64,000 nt of DNA from assembly GCF_018326425.1 (NCBI RefSeq), contig NZ_AP024601.1, positions 608,001-672,000 of the forward strand, in the 5' to 3' direction. Numbering within the stretch: the first letter of the stretch is position 1; the number at the start of each line of letters is the position of its first letter. Made by a program: the position numbers and the translations under genes. A model generated the notes under the pieces. It was given only the letters and a program-made list of their open reading frames with translations. It ran no database searches and was not told where the DNA came from. Positions 9,447 through 18,581 of this stretch are shown in pieces. Origin of the DNA: Polycladomyces abyssicola (GTDB taxonomy: Bacteria > Bacillota > Bacilli > Thermoactinomycetales > JIR-001).

Positions 9447-10514
9447 ATGTGGGTGTGGTTGGTTGCGGGAGGATTAGCCTTGATCTGTTTGGTGTGGTGG
9501 ATACGGATGAGCCGCCGGGGGGTTCGGCAGGCCGCTATCCGCAAACAGTCATGGGTGCTGGAAGATCTGGGCCTGCAGTCGCATGATTCGCAATTGAACG
9601 GTGACCTGCGTCAATTGATCAACCGGCTCGTATGGTCTTATTCCCGGGAATACGTGGACCGGGTCAAGCGTCGGATGATGGAGATCCACGCCATCCGAGA
9701 GACGGAGTGGAACAACCGTTGGTTTGAATTGAAGCGTTTTTTTCTTATGACCGCATTGATGAAACAAGTGCCGATGTACAGTCGCGAAGTGGATCAAGTG
9801 TGGCACGAAATGCTCATGTTCACCCGGACGTATGAACAGTTTTCCAAACGCTTCCTGGGTGAATATCTTCACCACGAACCGCATGATGCCGCCGGTGCCG
9901 CAGCCGGCAGGACGATGCGGGGATGGTTTGATCTCATTTATTGTTGGTTGTTTCAACCCACACCCTACAGTATATTGACCTGGGGACCGTTTTTCCGTCA
10001 ACCTGTCCCCATGGAGATTTTGCGGGATTTCGAGGGAGAGGTCTCCGAAGAAGTTCTGGAGCGGTATTTTCGATGGCATGCAGGGGACGTCGTCGTTCGC
10101 CGGATCATCTATCGATTGGCGGAGCAGATCCATGAGGGAATCCGTTTCGTTCGCTCATTTGTCGAGGAGCGTGGCCGGGATGATGAGGCGTTTATCATCC
10201 GGTTGTTCGAACAGGTGGAAGATCCTGTTCGGCGATTGATGTATGGTGTGTTGTTTTACTCCCTGTACGATTCGCCGCGTTTCGATGTGAACCGGATTTT
10301 GAAGTGGGAAGAGATCAGTCGGACCCGATCGTCCAAATCTTCCGCCAAAAAGACAGCAGCGGCGAATGGCGCAACCTCCTCCAGCACCACTTTCTTCGGC
10401 TGTTTCTCGTTGGGTGGTAATGACGGAAGTAATCACTGCGGTGACGGAGGCAGCCATTGCAGTAGCGGAAGTTGCGGGGGAGGATGTGGCGGAGGTGGTT
10501 GCAGCAGTTCTTGA
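9447..10514 (+). CDS. Membrane-anchored protein with GRDP-like motif and Cys/Gly-rich tail
   Basis: A 355-residue protein with one N-terminal transmembrane helix (about residues 1-20). The central helical region holds REVDQVWHEMLMFTRTYEQF followed by LGEYLHHEPH. This resembles the VDxxWHxxxLxTxxYxxF...HH motif of glycine-rich-domain (GRDP/DUF1399-like) proteins. The last 35 residues are low complexity: Gly/Ser/Cys-rich, with six cysteines in GSHCSSGSCGGGCGGGGC-like spacing and one earlier NHCGDG. It starts at ATG 9447 with AAGGAG 8 bases upstream. The function is not known; the tail could bind metal or form disulfides. Confidence 0.75.
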   Translation: MWVWLVAGGLALICLVWWIRMSRRGVRQAAIRKQSWVLEDLGLQSHDSQLNGDLRQLINRLVWSYSREYVDRVKRRMMEIHAIRETEWNNRWFELKRFFLMTALMKQVPMYSREVDQVWHEMLMFTRTYEQFSKRFLGEYLHHEPHDAAGAAAGRTMRGWFDLIYCWLFQPTPYSILTWGPFFRQPVPMEILRDFEGEVSEEVLERYFRWHAGDVVVRRIIYRLAEQIHEGIRFVRSFVEERGRDDEAFIIRLFEQVEDPVRRLMYGVLFYSLYDSPRFDVNRILKWEEISRTRSSKSSAKKTAAANGATSSSTTFFGCFSLGGNDGSNHCGDGGSHCSSGSCGGGCGGGGCSSS

Positions 10515-10664
10515 GATTTCGTTTTCCATCTGCAACCTGTATAATGGTCCCGATAGAGAAACGATGTCATACTTGCGGGATGAATTTCGATTCCCCCCAC
10601 TGTATGCATTCCATCCGGCATTGACGTGTGTTTGGCGACGGATGGGAATAAGGAGTGACCTGCT

Positions 10665-11489
10665 GTGGAGTGGCTGGTGTTGTTTTTGATCGGATTGATC
10701 GGCGGTACGATTGGCAGTATCGTCGGATTGGGCGGCGGGATTATTACCGTGCCGGCATTGTTGTTTCTGGCGGAAGTAGATGGACGGTTTCACCATATTA
10801 CGCCTCCGGTGGCAGTGGGGACATCGTTGGCGTTGATCATTTTGACCGCCCTGTCTTCGACATTGTCCTACACCCGTCAGCGGCGCGTGGATTTTGCTAG
10901 CGGTTGGTTGTTTTTTGCCGCATGCGGACCGGGAGCGGCAATTGGGTCTTATCTGACTCATTTTTTTCGTTCCGGCGGATTTTTGGTGGGTTTTGGCCTG
11001 TTGATGCTGGGAGTGTCAGCAGTGATGTCGTTTCGGGATCGACTCAGGAGAATTTCGCTTCCCCAGTCGGTGACGCGTACGTTTGTGGACGCAGAAGGAA
11101 GAGAATATACGTACGGATATCATCGGACGACTGCCCTTTTCATTTCATTTGTCGTGGGTATCATTTCCGGATTGTTTGGGATCGGTGGCGGTTCGCTGTT
11201 GGTACCCATGATGGTGATGCTGTATCGCTTTCCCCCGCATGTGGCCACCGCTACCTCCATGTTTATCATCCTGCTCTCCGCCGCCATCGGCAGTGTTGCC
11301 CACGCCGTTCAGGGAAATATCGACTGGTTCGCCGCATTGTGGATGGCTCCTGGTGCTTGGATCGGTGGTCAGTTGGGGGCGGCCATCTCCGCGCGGATGA
11401 GCAGTCAATCCTTGTTGGTCACGTTTCGGATCGCGATTGTGTTGGTGGCCGTGAAAATGATCGCCGACGGCATGTCTTCATTGAGTTAG
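10665..11489 (+). CDS. yunE: TauE/SafE family sulfite/sulfonate exporter-like membrane protein (YunE-like)
   Basis: A 274-residue integral membrane protein with two homologous halves. Each starts with a glycine-rich helix: GLIGGTIGSIVGLGGGIITVPALLF near residue 10, and VVGIISGLFGIGGGSLLVPMMV near 165. These are the hallmark repeats of TauE/SafE anion exporters. A short loop of about 35 hydrophilic residues separates the halves. It starts at GTG 10665 with AAGGAG upstream. The yunD start lies 10 bases after its stop, so the two genes are likely cotranscribed. The substrate is unknown. Confidence 0.87.
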   Translation: MEWLVLFLIGLIGGTIGSIVGLGGGIITVPALLFLAEVDGRFHHITPPVAVGTSLALIILTALSSTLSYTRQRRVDFASGWLFFAACGPGAAIGSYLTHFFRSGGFLVGFGLLMLGVSAVMSFRDRLRRISLPQSVTRTFVDAEGREYTYGYHRTTALFISFVVGIISGLFGIGGGSLLVPMMVMLYRFPPHVATATSMFIILLSAAIGSVAHAVQGNIDWFAALWMAPGAWIGGQLGAAISARMSSQSLLVTFRIAIVLVAVKMIADGMSSLS

Positions 11490-11499
11490 GAGGATGTTT

Positions 11500-12951
11500 G
11501 TGCAAGAAGTGGTGCGACTTCATCTCATCCATACCAATGACATCCACAGCCGATTGGAAGCCGCGGCTGGTATTCATACGTTGACATCGCGACTGATCAA
11601 AGAGATCGAAGGGCGCGATGAAGGGTTTCTGCTGTTGGATATCGGAGATCACATGGATCGGGAACGGATGGAAACAGAAGGGACCGACGGGCGTGTCAAT
11701 GTTTCCGTGATGGCGGAGACCGGCTACCACGCGGTGACATTGGGAAACAACGAGTTGCTCACCTTTTCTCGTGCGTCGTTGGATAGGCTTTACGAAACGG
11801 CGCCATTTTTCGTCATTGCGACCAATGTTACGCCGATCGAAGGAGACCGGCCCGCTTGGCTCCGTCCGTGGGCGATTCTCCAGTGTCGGGGAGTGCGTGT
11901 GGGTCTGCTCGGTGCCACAATCCCTTATCCAATGGTATACGAAATGATGGGATGGCAGGTTCATGATCCGTTCCTGCGGGTGCGGGAAGCGGTCCAGCAA
12001 TTGCGTAACCAGGTGGATGTGTTGGTGCTGCTGTCCCATCTCGGGTTGCCCAATGATCGTCAGATGGCGGAGGAAGTGCCTCATTTGGATATCATTTTGG
12101 GCGGGCATACCCATCACTTGATGGAAAAGCCGGAGCGGATCGGACAAACGTGGATAATGGGAGCAGGCAAGTTCGGACAATATGTGGGGCATCTTACGCT
12201 GTCATGGGATGCACGGTACAAACGCGTGGCAGACGTGGAAGGAACATCCCTCCCCACTGAAGGGGTGCCTCTCTCGAAAGAGGTGTTGAGACGCATTGCC
12301 GAGGGACGGGAGGAAGCAGAACAGTTTCTGGCGGATACCGTCACCACACTGAACCAACCTCTTTCAATCGATTGGCACTCAGAATCGCCATTGGGCAATT
12401 TGTTAGCTGATGCTTTGCGCGACTGGGTGGGAACGGATATCGCCCTTGTCAATGCAGGGCAGGTTCTGGATAACTTGCCCGCCGGTCCGGTGACGCGGAG
12501 GTTGCTTCACCGGATTTTGCCTCATCCGATCAATCCGTGCCGCCTGTTACTGACCGGAAAACAACTTCGTCGCATATTGGAAGAATCATTGCTGGAAGAG
12601 TTTCAAACCAAAGTACTTCGAGGATTCGGATTTCGCGGGGAACAATTGGGTATCCTCAACGTATCGGGGATGGACATCGAATACTGCGCGGAAGCGCCTC
12701 CGTACCAAAAAATTCGTACCGTGCGGATTGGCGGGCGGGAGTTGGAAGCGGATCGTGACTATTCGGTGGCCACGATCGATATGTTTACGTTCGGGGTAGG
12801 ATACCCCACTTTCCAAGAAGCGAAAGAGGTTCGCTATTTGTTGCCGGAGTTTTTGCGGGACGTGCTGGCCCATTGGATTCGGCAACCTGGTGCAGTAAAT
12901 GCGTGCAAAAGCCAACGGTGGCACCAGGTGCAGGTTTGTCCCGCAAGATAA
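11500..12951 (+). CDS. yunD: Bifunctional metallophosphatase / 5'-nucleotidase, YunD family
   Basis: An N-terminal calcineurin-like phosphoesterase domain shows the metal motifs HTNDIHSR, DIGDHMD, GNNE, LLSHLG and GGHTHH. The C-terminal nucleotidase specificity domain begins about residue 275, with SPLGNLLADALRDW and VNAGQV. It has no signal peptide, so it is probably cytoplasmic like YunD. GTG 11500 is chosen because GGAGG (11489-11493) sits 6 bases before it; the ATG at 11494 abuts the Shine-Dalgarno. It overlaps the putative yunE operon. Confidence 0.88.
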   Translation: MQEVVRLHLIHTNDIHSRLEAAAGIHTLTSRLIKEIEGRDEGFLLLDIGDHMDRERMETEGTDGRVNVSVMAETGYHAVTLGNNELLTFSRASLDRLYETAPFFVIATNVTPIEGDRPAWLRPWAILQCRGVRVGLLGATIPYPMVYEMMGWQVHDPFLRVREAVQQLRNQVDVLVLLSHLGLPNDRQMAEEVPHLDIILGGHTHHLMEKPERIGQTWIMGAGKFGQYVGHLTLSWDARYKRVADVEGTSLPTEGVPLSKEVLRRIAEGREEAEQFLADTVTTLNQPLSIDWHSESPLGNLLADALRDWVGTDIALVNAGQVLDNLPAGPVTRRLLHRILPHPINPCRLLLTGKQLRRILEESLLEEFQTKVLRGFGFRGEQLGILNVSGMDIEYCAEAPPYQKIRTVRIGGRELEADRDYSVATIDMFTFGVGYPTFQEAKEVRYLLPEFLRDVLAHWIRQPGAVNACKSQRWHQVQVCPAR

Positions 12952-13024
12952 CCCAATGTTTCCAAGCCCACCCTTCCAGCAGGAGTTCAGTTGCGCTACA
13001 ATTAGGTCTGAAGGAGGGTATCCT

Positions 13025-13282
13025 ATGCGTTTTGTGGATGAAGTATATTCGTTGTACCGAGACCAATTAACCGACGATGAAGATGATGCGGTATCATTGG
13101 TTCTCCATTTGCTGGAAGATCACACGAGACAGGATGTTTTGAACCTGATCGAAGAAATGAGCGATGATGAAGTATTGCAAATGGTGGCCATTTATTTGGT
13201 GGAAATGCTGAAAGCCAAGATGGCGCAGGAAGGGAAACTGCCGATGTGGAAACCGTCCTTTCAGACGCCATACATTCATTGA
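13025..13282 (+). CDS. Small acidic protein, possibly DUF6154 family
   Basis: An 85-residue, strongly acidic, predicted all-helical protein. The N-terminal MRFVDEVYSLYRDQL and the central LIEEMSDDEVLQMV match what I recall of a small Bacillales family (DUF6154); that assignment is from memory. It has an excellent ribosome binding site, AAGGAGGG at 13011-13018, before ATG 13025. It sits between yunD and yunC. Function unknown. Confidence 0.7.
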   Translation: MRFVDEVYSLYRDQLTDDEDDAVSLVLHLLEDHTRQDVLNLIEEMSDDEVLQMVAIYLVEMLKAKMAQEGKLPMWKPSFQTPYIH

Positions 13283-13421
13283 GTGGCAGAAGAGTTCCTC
13301 TGATGGGGAGCTCGTTTTTTGTATGGGCTTTGATTTCGTAGAGAATAGAGGCCCATTGCCGTTCCGTTCCCGTTACGCTCACATACGGTATTAGGGGAAT
13401 CGTACCGTGGGAGGGATAAAC

Positions 13422-13724
13422 TTGGTTCAACTGAAACCGATCGAGGTGGCGGGGCGGACGGTGTTGGGCATTGAAGTGGCATTGCCCAAAACGCGTTTGC
13501 TTGCGATCGCCACGGAAAAGGGGTACATCATGTGTGGCGCTTTGGATGTGACTTTGTTGAATGAGAAGTTGGCCGACCGTGGCGTCATCGCCGGACGGGC
13601 GGTAGGGGTGCGGTCGCTGGATGATTTGTTGGCCGCCCCCCTGGAATCAGTCACCCATGCTGCCCGGGAGATGGGGATTTATCCGGGCATGATCGGCCGG
13701 GAAGCGCTGCTGAAGATGGTGTAA
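13422..13724 (+). CDS. yunC: YunC family protein (DUF1805)
   Basis: A 100-residue protein matching the DUF1805/YunC family in length and pattern: VQLKPIEVAGRTVLGIEVALPKT at the start, GYIMCGALDV, then RAVGVRSLDDLLAAP and an EMGIYPGMIGREAL C-terminus. The function is unknown. TTG 13422 is preferred (GGGAGGG 13409-13415, spacing 6) over an upstream GTG. It closes the yunF-E-D-C series; yunB lies 42 kb away in this window. Confidence 0.85.
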   Translation: MVQLKPIEVAGRTVLGIEVALPKTRLLAIATEKGYIMCGALDVTLLNEKLADRGVIAGRAVGVRSLDDLLAAPLESVTHAAREMGIYPGMIGREALLKMV

Positions 13725-14147
13725 AGAGAGAGGAGCATCTGCTCCTCGCGACTGGCTGACAAACGTAGCAGTTCAGCGGCCTCAAGTTACCCGAAATCGT
13801 AGTAGCTTGAGGCTCTTTCAGACAGGACATGCATCCTTACATAAGCAGAATCGCTTGGGTGGATTCCGCAGGCGATGGAGGCGTCGGGAGTGGGGCCTGC
13901 GGCCCGCCGCGAAACAAAAAACGGACAGTGAAGCTTCATTCACTGTCCGGTGTTTTTTCATTTTAGGAGAAAAATGGGGAATGGATGGTTTGTTCGGATT
14001 GAATTCAGCATTGATGTGTGATATCCTGAACTATACCTGATTATCAAGAATTTATCATTTAAATCAAAAATACCCAATTATATCTTATCACTTTCCGGTT
14101 CCGCTGTCAAGGTCTTTTCGAAAATCATCGGCAAGGGGGACGGATGC
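13725..14147. other. Intergenic region with hairpin repeat and stem-loops
   Basis: No gene seen. It holds a perfect 8-bp hairpin, GAGGAGCA / TGCTCCTC (13730-13747). About ten bases later comes a segment reading actggctgacaaacgtagca, which recurs in altered form near 31231 and, inverted, near 16660. A second stem GCCTCAAG / CTTGAGGC spans 13779-13813. Confidence 0.5.
13922..13964 (+). terminator. Strong intrinsic terminator
   Basis: The 11-bp stem CGGACAGTGAA / TTCACTGTCCG (13922-13949) is followed by GTGTTTTTTCATTTT. It probably ends yunC-region transcription ahead of helD. Confidence 0.75.
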
Positions 14148-16496
14148 ATGAGCGTGACACAGCAGGAATGGCAAAAAGAACAAGAGCGGGTGGGCCGGGT
14201 AACGGCTGAAATCGGCAAACGGATGGATGATCTGCAGCAGCGGGTCAGCGGGCTTAAGTCGGAAATCGTAAACATCCGTAAGAACTTCTGGGATGATGTG
14301 ACGGTCAACGTGGATGAGCCGCATGAAACGGTGGAAACTGCCGTGAGTGTCAAACAGCAGGCGGAAGTGTTGGCTGAAAGGGAACGCAGCTTCCGGCACG
14401 CGAACAAGGAGTTGTCTATTCTTTCGCGGATGAGGAAGTCTCCATGGTTCGGCCGGATCGATTTCAGGGAAGACGGAGAGCAGGAAACAGAGAAGATTTA
14501 TCTGGGAATCGCTTCATTCCGAGATGAAAACGATGAATTTCTCGTTTATGACTGGCGGGCGCCGATCTCCAGCCTGTATTACGACGGGACTCCCGGCACG
14601 GTGCGGTACGAAACGCCTGGCGGCACAGTGACGGGGACCCTGGAGCTGAAGCGGCAGTATATTATTCGGAACGGAAAAATCATCAGCCTATTTGATACGG
14701 GTGTCACCATCGGAGACGAGCTGCTTCAGGAAGTGCTCGGCAAGCATGCGGACGCGCAGATGAAGAGCATCGTGGCCACGATCCAGAAAGAGCAAAATCG
14801 CATTATCCGAAGTGAAGGGCCGCGTCTCTTGATCGTTCAGGGAGCGGCGGGAAGCGGCAAGACGTCGACTGCTCTTCAGCGAGTGGCATGGCTGTTGTAC
14901 CGGTACAGAGGTTCGCTGACCGCCGACCAGATCATGCTTTTTTCGCCCAACCCGATGTTTAACAGCTATGTTTCCACGGTTCTCCCCGAGCTGGGGGAAG
15001 AGAATATGCAGCAGACGACATTCCAAGAGCTGTTGGAAAAACGGATCGGGAACATGTATGAGCTGGAAGACCCGTTCACCCAGATGGAATATGTGCTGAC
15101 GTCCATGGATGACCCGGAATATTCGGCAAGAATTGAGGGAATCCAGTACAAGACGTCCACAAGCTTTATGAATCTGATCGACCAATACATTGCGTATCTC
15201 GGACAGGACGGGATGCTCTTCCATGATCTGAAGCTGGAAGATGAAGTTCTCATTCCCGCCGATTACATCCGGCACCAATTTTACTCGCTCCCTGCATCTC
15301 TGACTATTCATGACCGTATGAGCCTTCTCGCGGAACGGCTGCTGGAAGATTTAAAAGAACGGGCTCGTTTGGAGCGTTCGAAGCCGTGGGTGGAGGAGGA
15401 AATTCAGTATCTGGATCGCCATACGTTGGTTCGCGCCTATCAAACGCTGCAGAAACAAAAGCGTTTCACGATGACCACGTTTGACGACTTTGAGCGTGAA
15501 CGGGAATTTCTCGCCGCCTTTGTTGTTCACGAACGGTTCAGGCCGCTTCGTCAGTCTGTGAAGCGGTTGGAATTCGTGGACATCGCGGGGATCTACCGGC
15601 AACTGTTCGCTGATCCGGACTATGTGGCGCGATTTGCTCCCGAAATCCGGTTACCGGATAATTGGAAGACGATCTGCGCGCAGACGGTGGAGCGCCTGGA
15701 TCGCGGCAAGCTCTCCTGTGAAGACGCGACGCCGCTTCTGTATTTGAAAGAACAGATCGAAGGGTTGGAAACGGACAATACCATCCGGCACGTGTTTATC
15801 GATGAAGCGCAGGATTACTCCCCGTTCCAGTTTGCGTTTGTTAAACGGCTGTATCCTCGCGCCCGAATGACCGTTCTGGGCGACTTTAACCAGGCGATCT
15901 TCGCTCATGCCACTGACGGTGACGTTTTTCAGGCGCTGCCTGATCTGTTTGGAACCGACGAGGTCGAAACCTTTGTCCTGACGCGCAGTTACCGCTCTAC
16001 CCGGCAGATCGTCGAATTCACCCGGCAGCTGATCGCCGGCGGCGAGGCGATTGAACCGTTCAACCGGGAAGGCCCCAAACCGACCTTGACGCAGGTGGCG
16101 GACTGTAATGAGCTGGCGAAAAGAATCGCTGGCCGGATCCGCTCCCTTCAAGATGCCGGACACCAAACGATTGCCGTGATCTGCAAAACGGCTCGGGAGA
16201 GCCGAGAAGCGTATGAGGTGTTGAAAGAACAGGTTCCGATCCGGTTGATCGGGAAGGACTCTGTTTCCTTCGAAAAAGGGGCCCTGATCATCCCGGCGTA
16301 TCTCGCCAAAGGGATTGAGTTCGACGCGGTGATCATCTTCAATGCGTCGGAAGGCGTTTATGGAAAAGAGAGCGAACGAAAGTTGTTCTACACAGCCTGC
16401 ACAAGAGCGATGCACGAACTGCATATTTATTGGATCGGAAACCGAAGCCCGTTTCTGGCTCAAGTTTCCCCGGATTTGTATGTCATCGAAAAATGA
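14148..16496 (+). CDS. helD: RNA polymerase recycling motor ATPase HelD
   Basis: A 782-residue UvrD/Rep-like superfamily 1 NTPase that binds RNA polymerase and frees stalled or non-productive complexes. The N-terminal coiled-coil arm (about residues 1-90) is followed by Walker A GAAGSGKT near residue 231, the Walker B-like FIDEAQDYSPFQ near 550, and SF1 motifs LTRSYRST and the C-terminal YTACTRAMHEL. The length fits Bacillus HelD. ATG 14148 has a weak GGGGGA upstream. It is monocistronic. Confidence 0.9.
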   Translation: MSVTQQEWQKEQERVGRVTAEIGKRMDDLQQRVSGLKSEIVNIRKNFWDDVTVNVDEPHETVETAVSVKQQAEVLAERERSFRHANKELSILSRMRKSPWFGRIDFREDGEQETEKIYLGIASFRDENDEFLVYDWRAPISSLYYDGTPGTVRYETPGGTVTGTLELKRQYIIRNGKIISLFDTGVTIGDELLQEVLGKHADAQMKSIVATIQKEQNRIIRSEGPRLLIVQGAAGSGKTSTALQRVAWLLYRYRGSLTADQIMLFSPNPMFNSYVSTVLPELGEENMQQTTFQELLEKRIGNMYELEDPFTQMEYVLTSMDDPEYSARIEGIQYKTSTSFMNLIDQYIAYLGQDGMLFHDLKLEDEVLIPADYIRHQFYSLPASLTIHDRMSLLAERLLEDLKERARLERSKPWVEEEIQYLDRHTLVRAYQTLQKQKRFTMTTFDDFEREREFLAAFVVHERFRPLRQSVKRLEFVDIAGIYRQLFADPDYVARFAPEIRLPDNWKTICAQTVERLDRGKLSCEDATPLLYLKEQIEGLETDNTIRHVFIDEAQDYSPFQFAFVKRLYPRARMTVLGDFNQAIFAHATDGDVFQALPDLFGTDEVETFVLTRSYRSTRQIVEFTRQLIAGGEAIEPFNREGPKPTLTQVADCNELAKRIAGRIRSLQDAGHQTIAVICKTARESREAYEVLKEQVPIRLIGKDSVSFEKGALIIPAYLAKGIEFDAVIIFNASEGVYGKESERKLFYTACTRAMHELHIYWIGNRSPFLAQVSPDLYVIEK

Positions 16497-16574
16497 TAGA
16501 AACAATTCCGTGGACGCGATTTCCCGTCTCCGCTCCGTAACTCCAGCCAGAGTCGCTTGACGGGAATTCGGCCG

Positions 16575-16645
16575 CTACCTAAAAAGAGGGTGGCTGTTCT
16601 CCCATGAGCCTTGAGCTAGCGTATGAGAGGGAGAACGGCGCATCC
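16575..16645. repeat. Inverted-repeat stem-loop
   Basis: GTTCTCCC (about 16593) pairs with GGGAGAAC (about 16628) across about 30 bases. It lies in the intergenic region after helD. Role unknown. Confidence 0.35.
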
Positions 16646-16684
16646 GGAATCGGGAGTGGTTCAACACTTTGTCAGTTGTCTCAA

Positions 16685-16710
16685 GGAGGAGCATTTGCTC
16701 CTCCATTTTT
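16685..16710. terminator. Hairpin terminator, member of a local hairpin repeat
   Basis: The 9-bp stem GGAGGAGCA / TGCTCCTCC (16685-16704) has a TT loop and is followed by ATTTTT. It is preceded at a fixed distance by tttgtca. The same hairpin core occurs at 13730-13747. It lies between convergent helD and the VOC gene. Confidence 0.6.
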
Positions 16711-16723
16711 GGTTTGCGAATGT

Positions 16724-17092
16724 TCACTTGTACTCCAGAAACTCAATACGGTTGCCGAATGGATCGTGGGTGAAAAATCGCTCGCGGCCTTCAATCGGTG
16801 CATCTTCGATGATCTCTGCGCCGTATTCGGCCAATCGTTGTTTTAACAACGCAAGGGATGTGACCAAAAAAGCGGGATGCGCCTTGGTTGCCGGCACAAA
16901 CGGGTCCTGTACCCCGATGTGCACCTCTTGATTGCCTAAGCGAAACCAAACACCGCCCCGTTTTTGCAATTCGGCCGGCTTCGGCACCTCTTCCAACCCT
17001 AGGCATTCGCCGTAAAACCGTCGCGCTGCTTCCTCACAGTTCGGCGGTGCCGCCAGTTGTACATGGTCAATCCCCTGAAAGCGCCAATCCAT
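16724..17092 (-). CDS. VOC family (glyoxalase/bleomycin resistance-like) protein
   Basis: A 122-residue vicinal-oxygen-chelate protein. It begins WRFQGIDHVQLAAPPNCEEAARRFYGECLGL and ends with THDPFGNRIEFLEY, the two family signatures with likely metal ligands His and Glu. The substrate is unknown. ATG 17092 has GGAGG 9 bases upstream, inside the end of the pseudouridine synthase gene. The two genes overlap by 26 bases and are likely translationally linked. Confidence 0.85.
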   Translation of the reverse strand: MDWRFQGIDHVQLAAPPNCEEAARRFYGECLGLEEVPKPAELQKRGGVWFRLGNQEVHIGVQDPFVPATKAHPAFLVTSLALLKQRLAEYGAEIIEDAPIEGRERFFTHDPFGNRIEFLEYK

Positions 17093-18035
17093 CCGTCCAT
17101 TCCTCCCTGACAAAATGAAGTGATTCGGTCAACTGTAACCAATCCTCCGGCGGCATGGCCTTCAGAGTGAGATGTTTTCCCGTCAACGGATGGCGGAACG
17201 ACAGGAGCCAAGCATGCAAGGCCTGTCGCCCGATCCCCTCCATGGGTCCACCGTAAAGTTTATCCCCATACAGCGGATGACCAAGCGAAGAGAAATGCAC
17301 GCGAATTTGATGGGTCCGTCCTGTTTCCAATCGGACCCATATAATCGAGGCACGATCGTTTTGTGCCAGGACCCGGTAGTGTGTCACGGCCGGATCGCCT
17401 TCAGGGGAAACGCACCGTCGCAAAGGATGGTTGGGATCGCGGGCAATGGGCTCGCGGATGGTACCTTCGGGATTTTCCACCCGCCCGGCTACACACGCCA
17501 GATACTCCCGTCGTATATCGTGTTGTCGCAAATCTCGGTCCAGCAATTGATGCGCGTAGGCGTGTTTGGCGATCAGAATGAGGCCAGAAGTGTCCCGGTC
17601 CAGCCGGTGTACCGGCCGTACGCGTCCTTCTCTGCCCTGTGACAGCCAGTAATGGATGATCCCGTGGGCCAGCGTTCCTCCTTCACCGGGGCGTACGGGA
17701 TGAACATTGATCCCAGCGGGTTTGTCCACCACCATCAGATCAGCATCCTCATAGACTACGGAAAACGGTACCGGCTCCGGTGGCAGGTCGGCTCGTTCAA
17801 AGGGGCGTACTGCCACACGCAGACGGTCGCCCGCCTTCACCCGACGGTCCAGCCAAGGCATTTTACCATTGAGCTGAATTCCGCGCGACCTCGTAAGCCG
17901 GTTGATCATCCGATTGGACAGCAACAATGGTCCCTGCAGTACTTCCCGTACGGTATGTCCTTCCCACTCGGGTGTGACGCGGTAGGCGATCCATTTGCCG
18001 TGGTTTTTTTGTTTAAACGACATGAACATCACCAT
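17067..18035 (-). CDS. RluA/RluD-type RNA pseudouridine synthase
   Basis: Isomerises uridine to pseudouridine in RNA. A short S4-like N-terminal segment (LLLSNRMINRLTRSRGIQLNG) precedes the catalytic domain with HRLDRDTSG; the catalytic Asp is about residue 146 from the start used here. GRTHQIRVHF and HPLYGDKLYGG are also family motifs. Start choice is uncertain: ATG 18035 has AGGTG nine bases upstream, and the ATGs at 18029 and 18023 are alternatives. The target RNA position (rRNA or tRNA) cannot be told. Confidence 0.88.
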   Translation of the reverse strand: MVMFMSFKQKNHGKWIAYRVTPEWEGHTVREVLQGPLLLSNRMINRLTRSRGIQLNGKMPWLDRRVKAGDRLRVAVRPFERADLPPEPVPFSVVYEDADLMVVDKPAGINVHPVRPGEGGTLAHGIIHYWLSQGREGRVRPVHRLDRDTSGLILIAKHAYAHQLLDRDLRQHDIRREYLACVAGRVENPEGTIREPIARDPNHPLRRCVSPEGDPAVTHYRVLAQNDRASIIWVRLETGRTHQIRVHFSSLGHPLYGDKLYGGPMEGIGRQALHAWLLSFRHPLTGKHLTLKAMPPEDWLQLTESLHFVREEWTDGLALSGD

Positions 18036-18581
18036 CTCTATTTTCACCTGTGTGTCATCACCATTCAAGAAATCGTGTAAAAAATTTTTTTGCAATATTC
18101 GTTGACAAATGGGAGTGCCTCCCGCAACCCAACCGTTGCGATGACGAACCCAAACCGGATCCGCGGTACCGAGAGAGCGAAACCCCGCTTACCGGTTCCA
18201 CCGGACGGAAACCCATCCGACGGACCCATGATTTTCAACAAGCCGGTGAACGGTTGGCCGAAGGGTTGGGCATCGACATCCCTGCTTATGTGGAATCAAC
18301 GTTGGAGTCAGAGACGGATGTACTGTCTTCAGGATGGTGACAAAGACGTGGGATCCGTTAAAGTCCGCGCTCGACGGGAAATTTGGACCCGCTTCCGAAA
18401 TCACGAGTGGCAAGATCACTTTGTCAGCAGTCTCCCTCGCCGGTTATCGACGGGGGATCGATACAGTTTCATCAATCACTTGCGAAAAGTCTCGTCGGCT
18501 TAGGTCTGCCGAGCCTTTTTGTATGGTTGGAAACATGTTCGGGATGAGTCCGCCATGTGAATGATATAATGGAGTAAAAAC
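18036..18581. other. Intergenic region, 546 bases, no confident gene
   Basis: Open frames exist on both strands, but none has a ribosome binding site or recognisable family. One plus-strand frame (about 18150-18340) has protein-like composition and could be decayed coding sequence. I see no terminator or repeat of note. Confidence 0.4.

Noticed and set aside
11419-12192. 257-codon minus-strand open frame opposite yunD
   Set aside because: Shadow frame: the plus strand has complete metallophosphatase motifs, and the minus frame has no family signature or ribosome site.
15651-16505. 284-codon minus-strand frame opposite helD
   Set aside because: Antisense shadow of the SF1 helicase motifs in helD.
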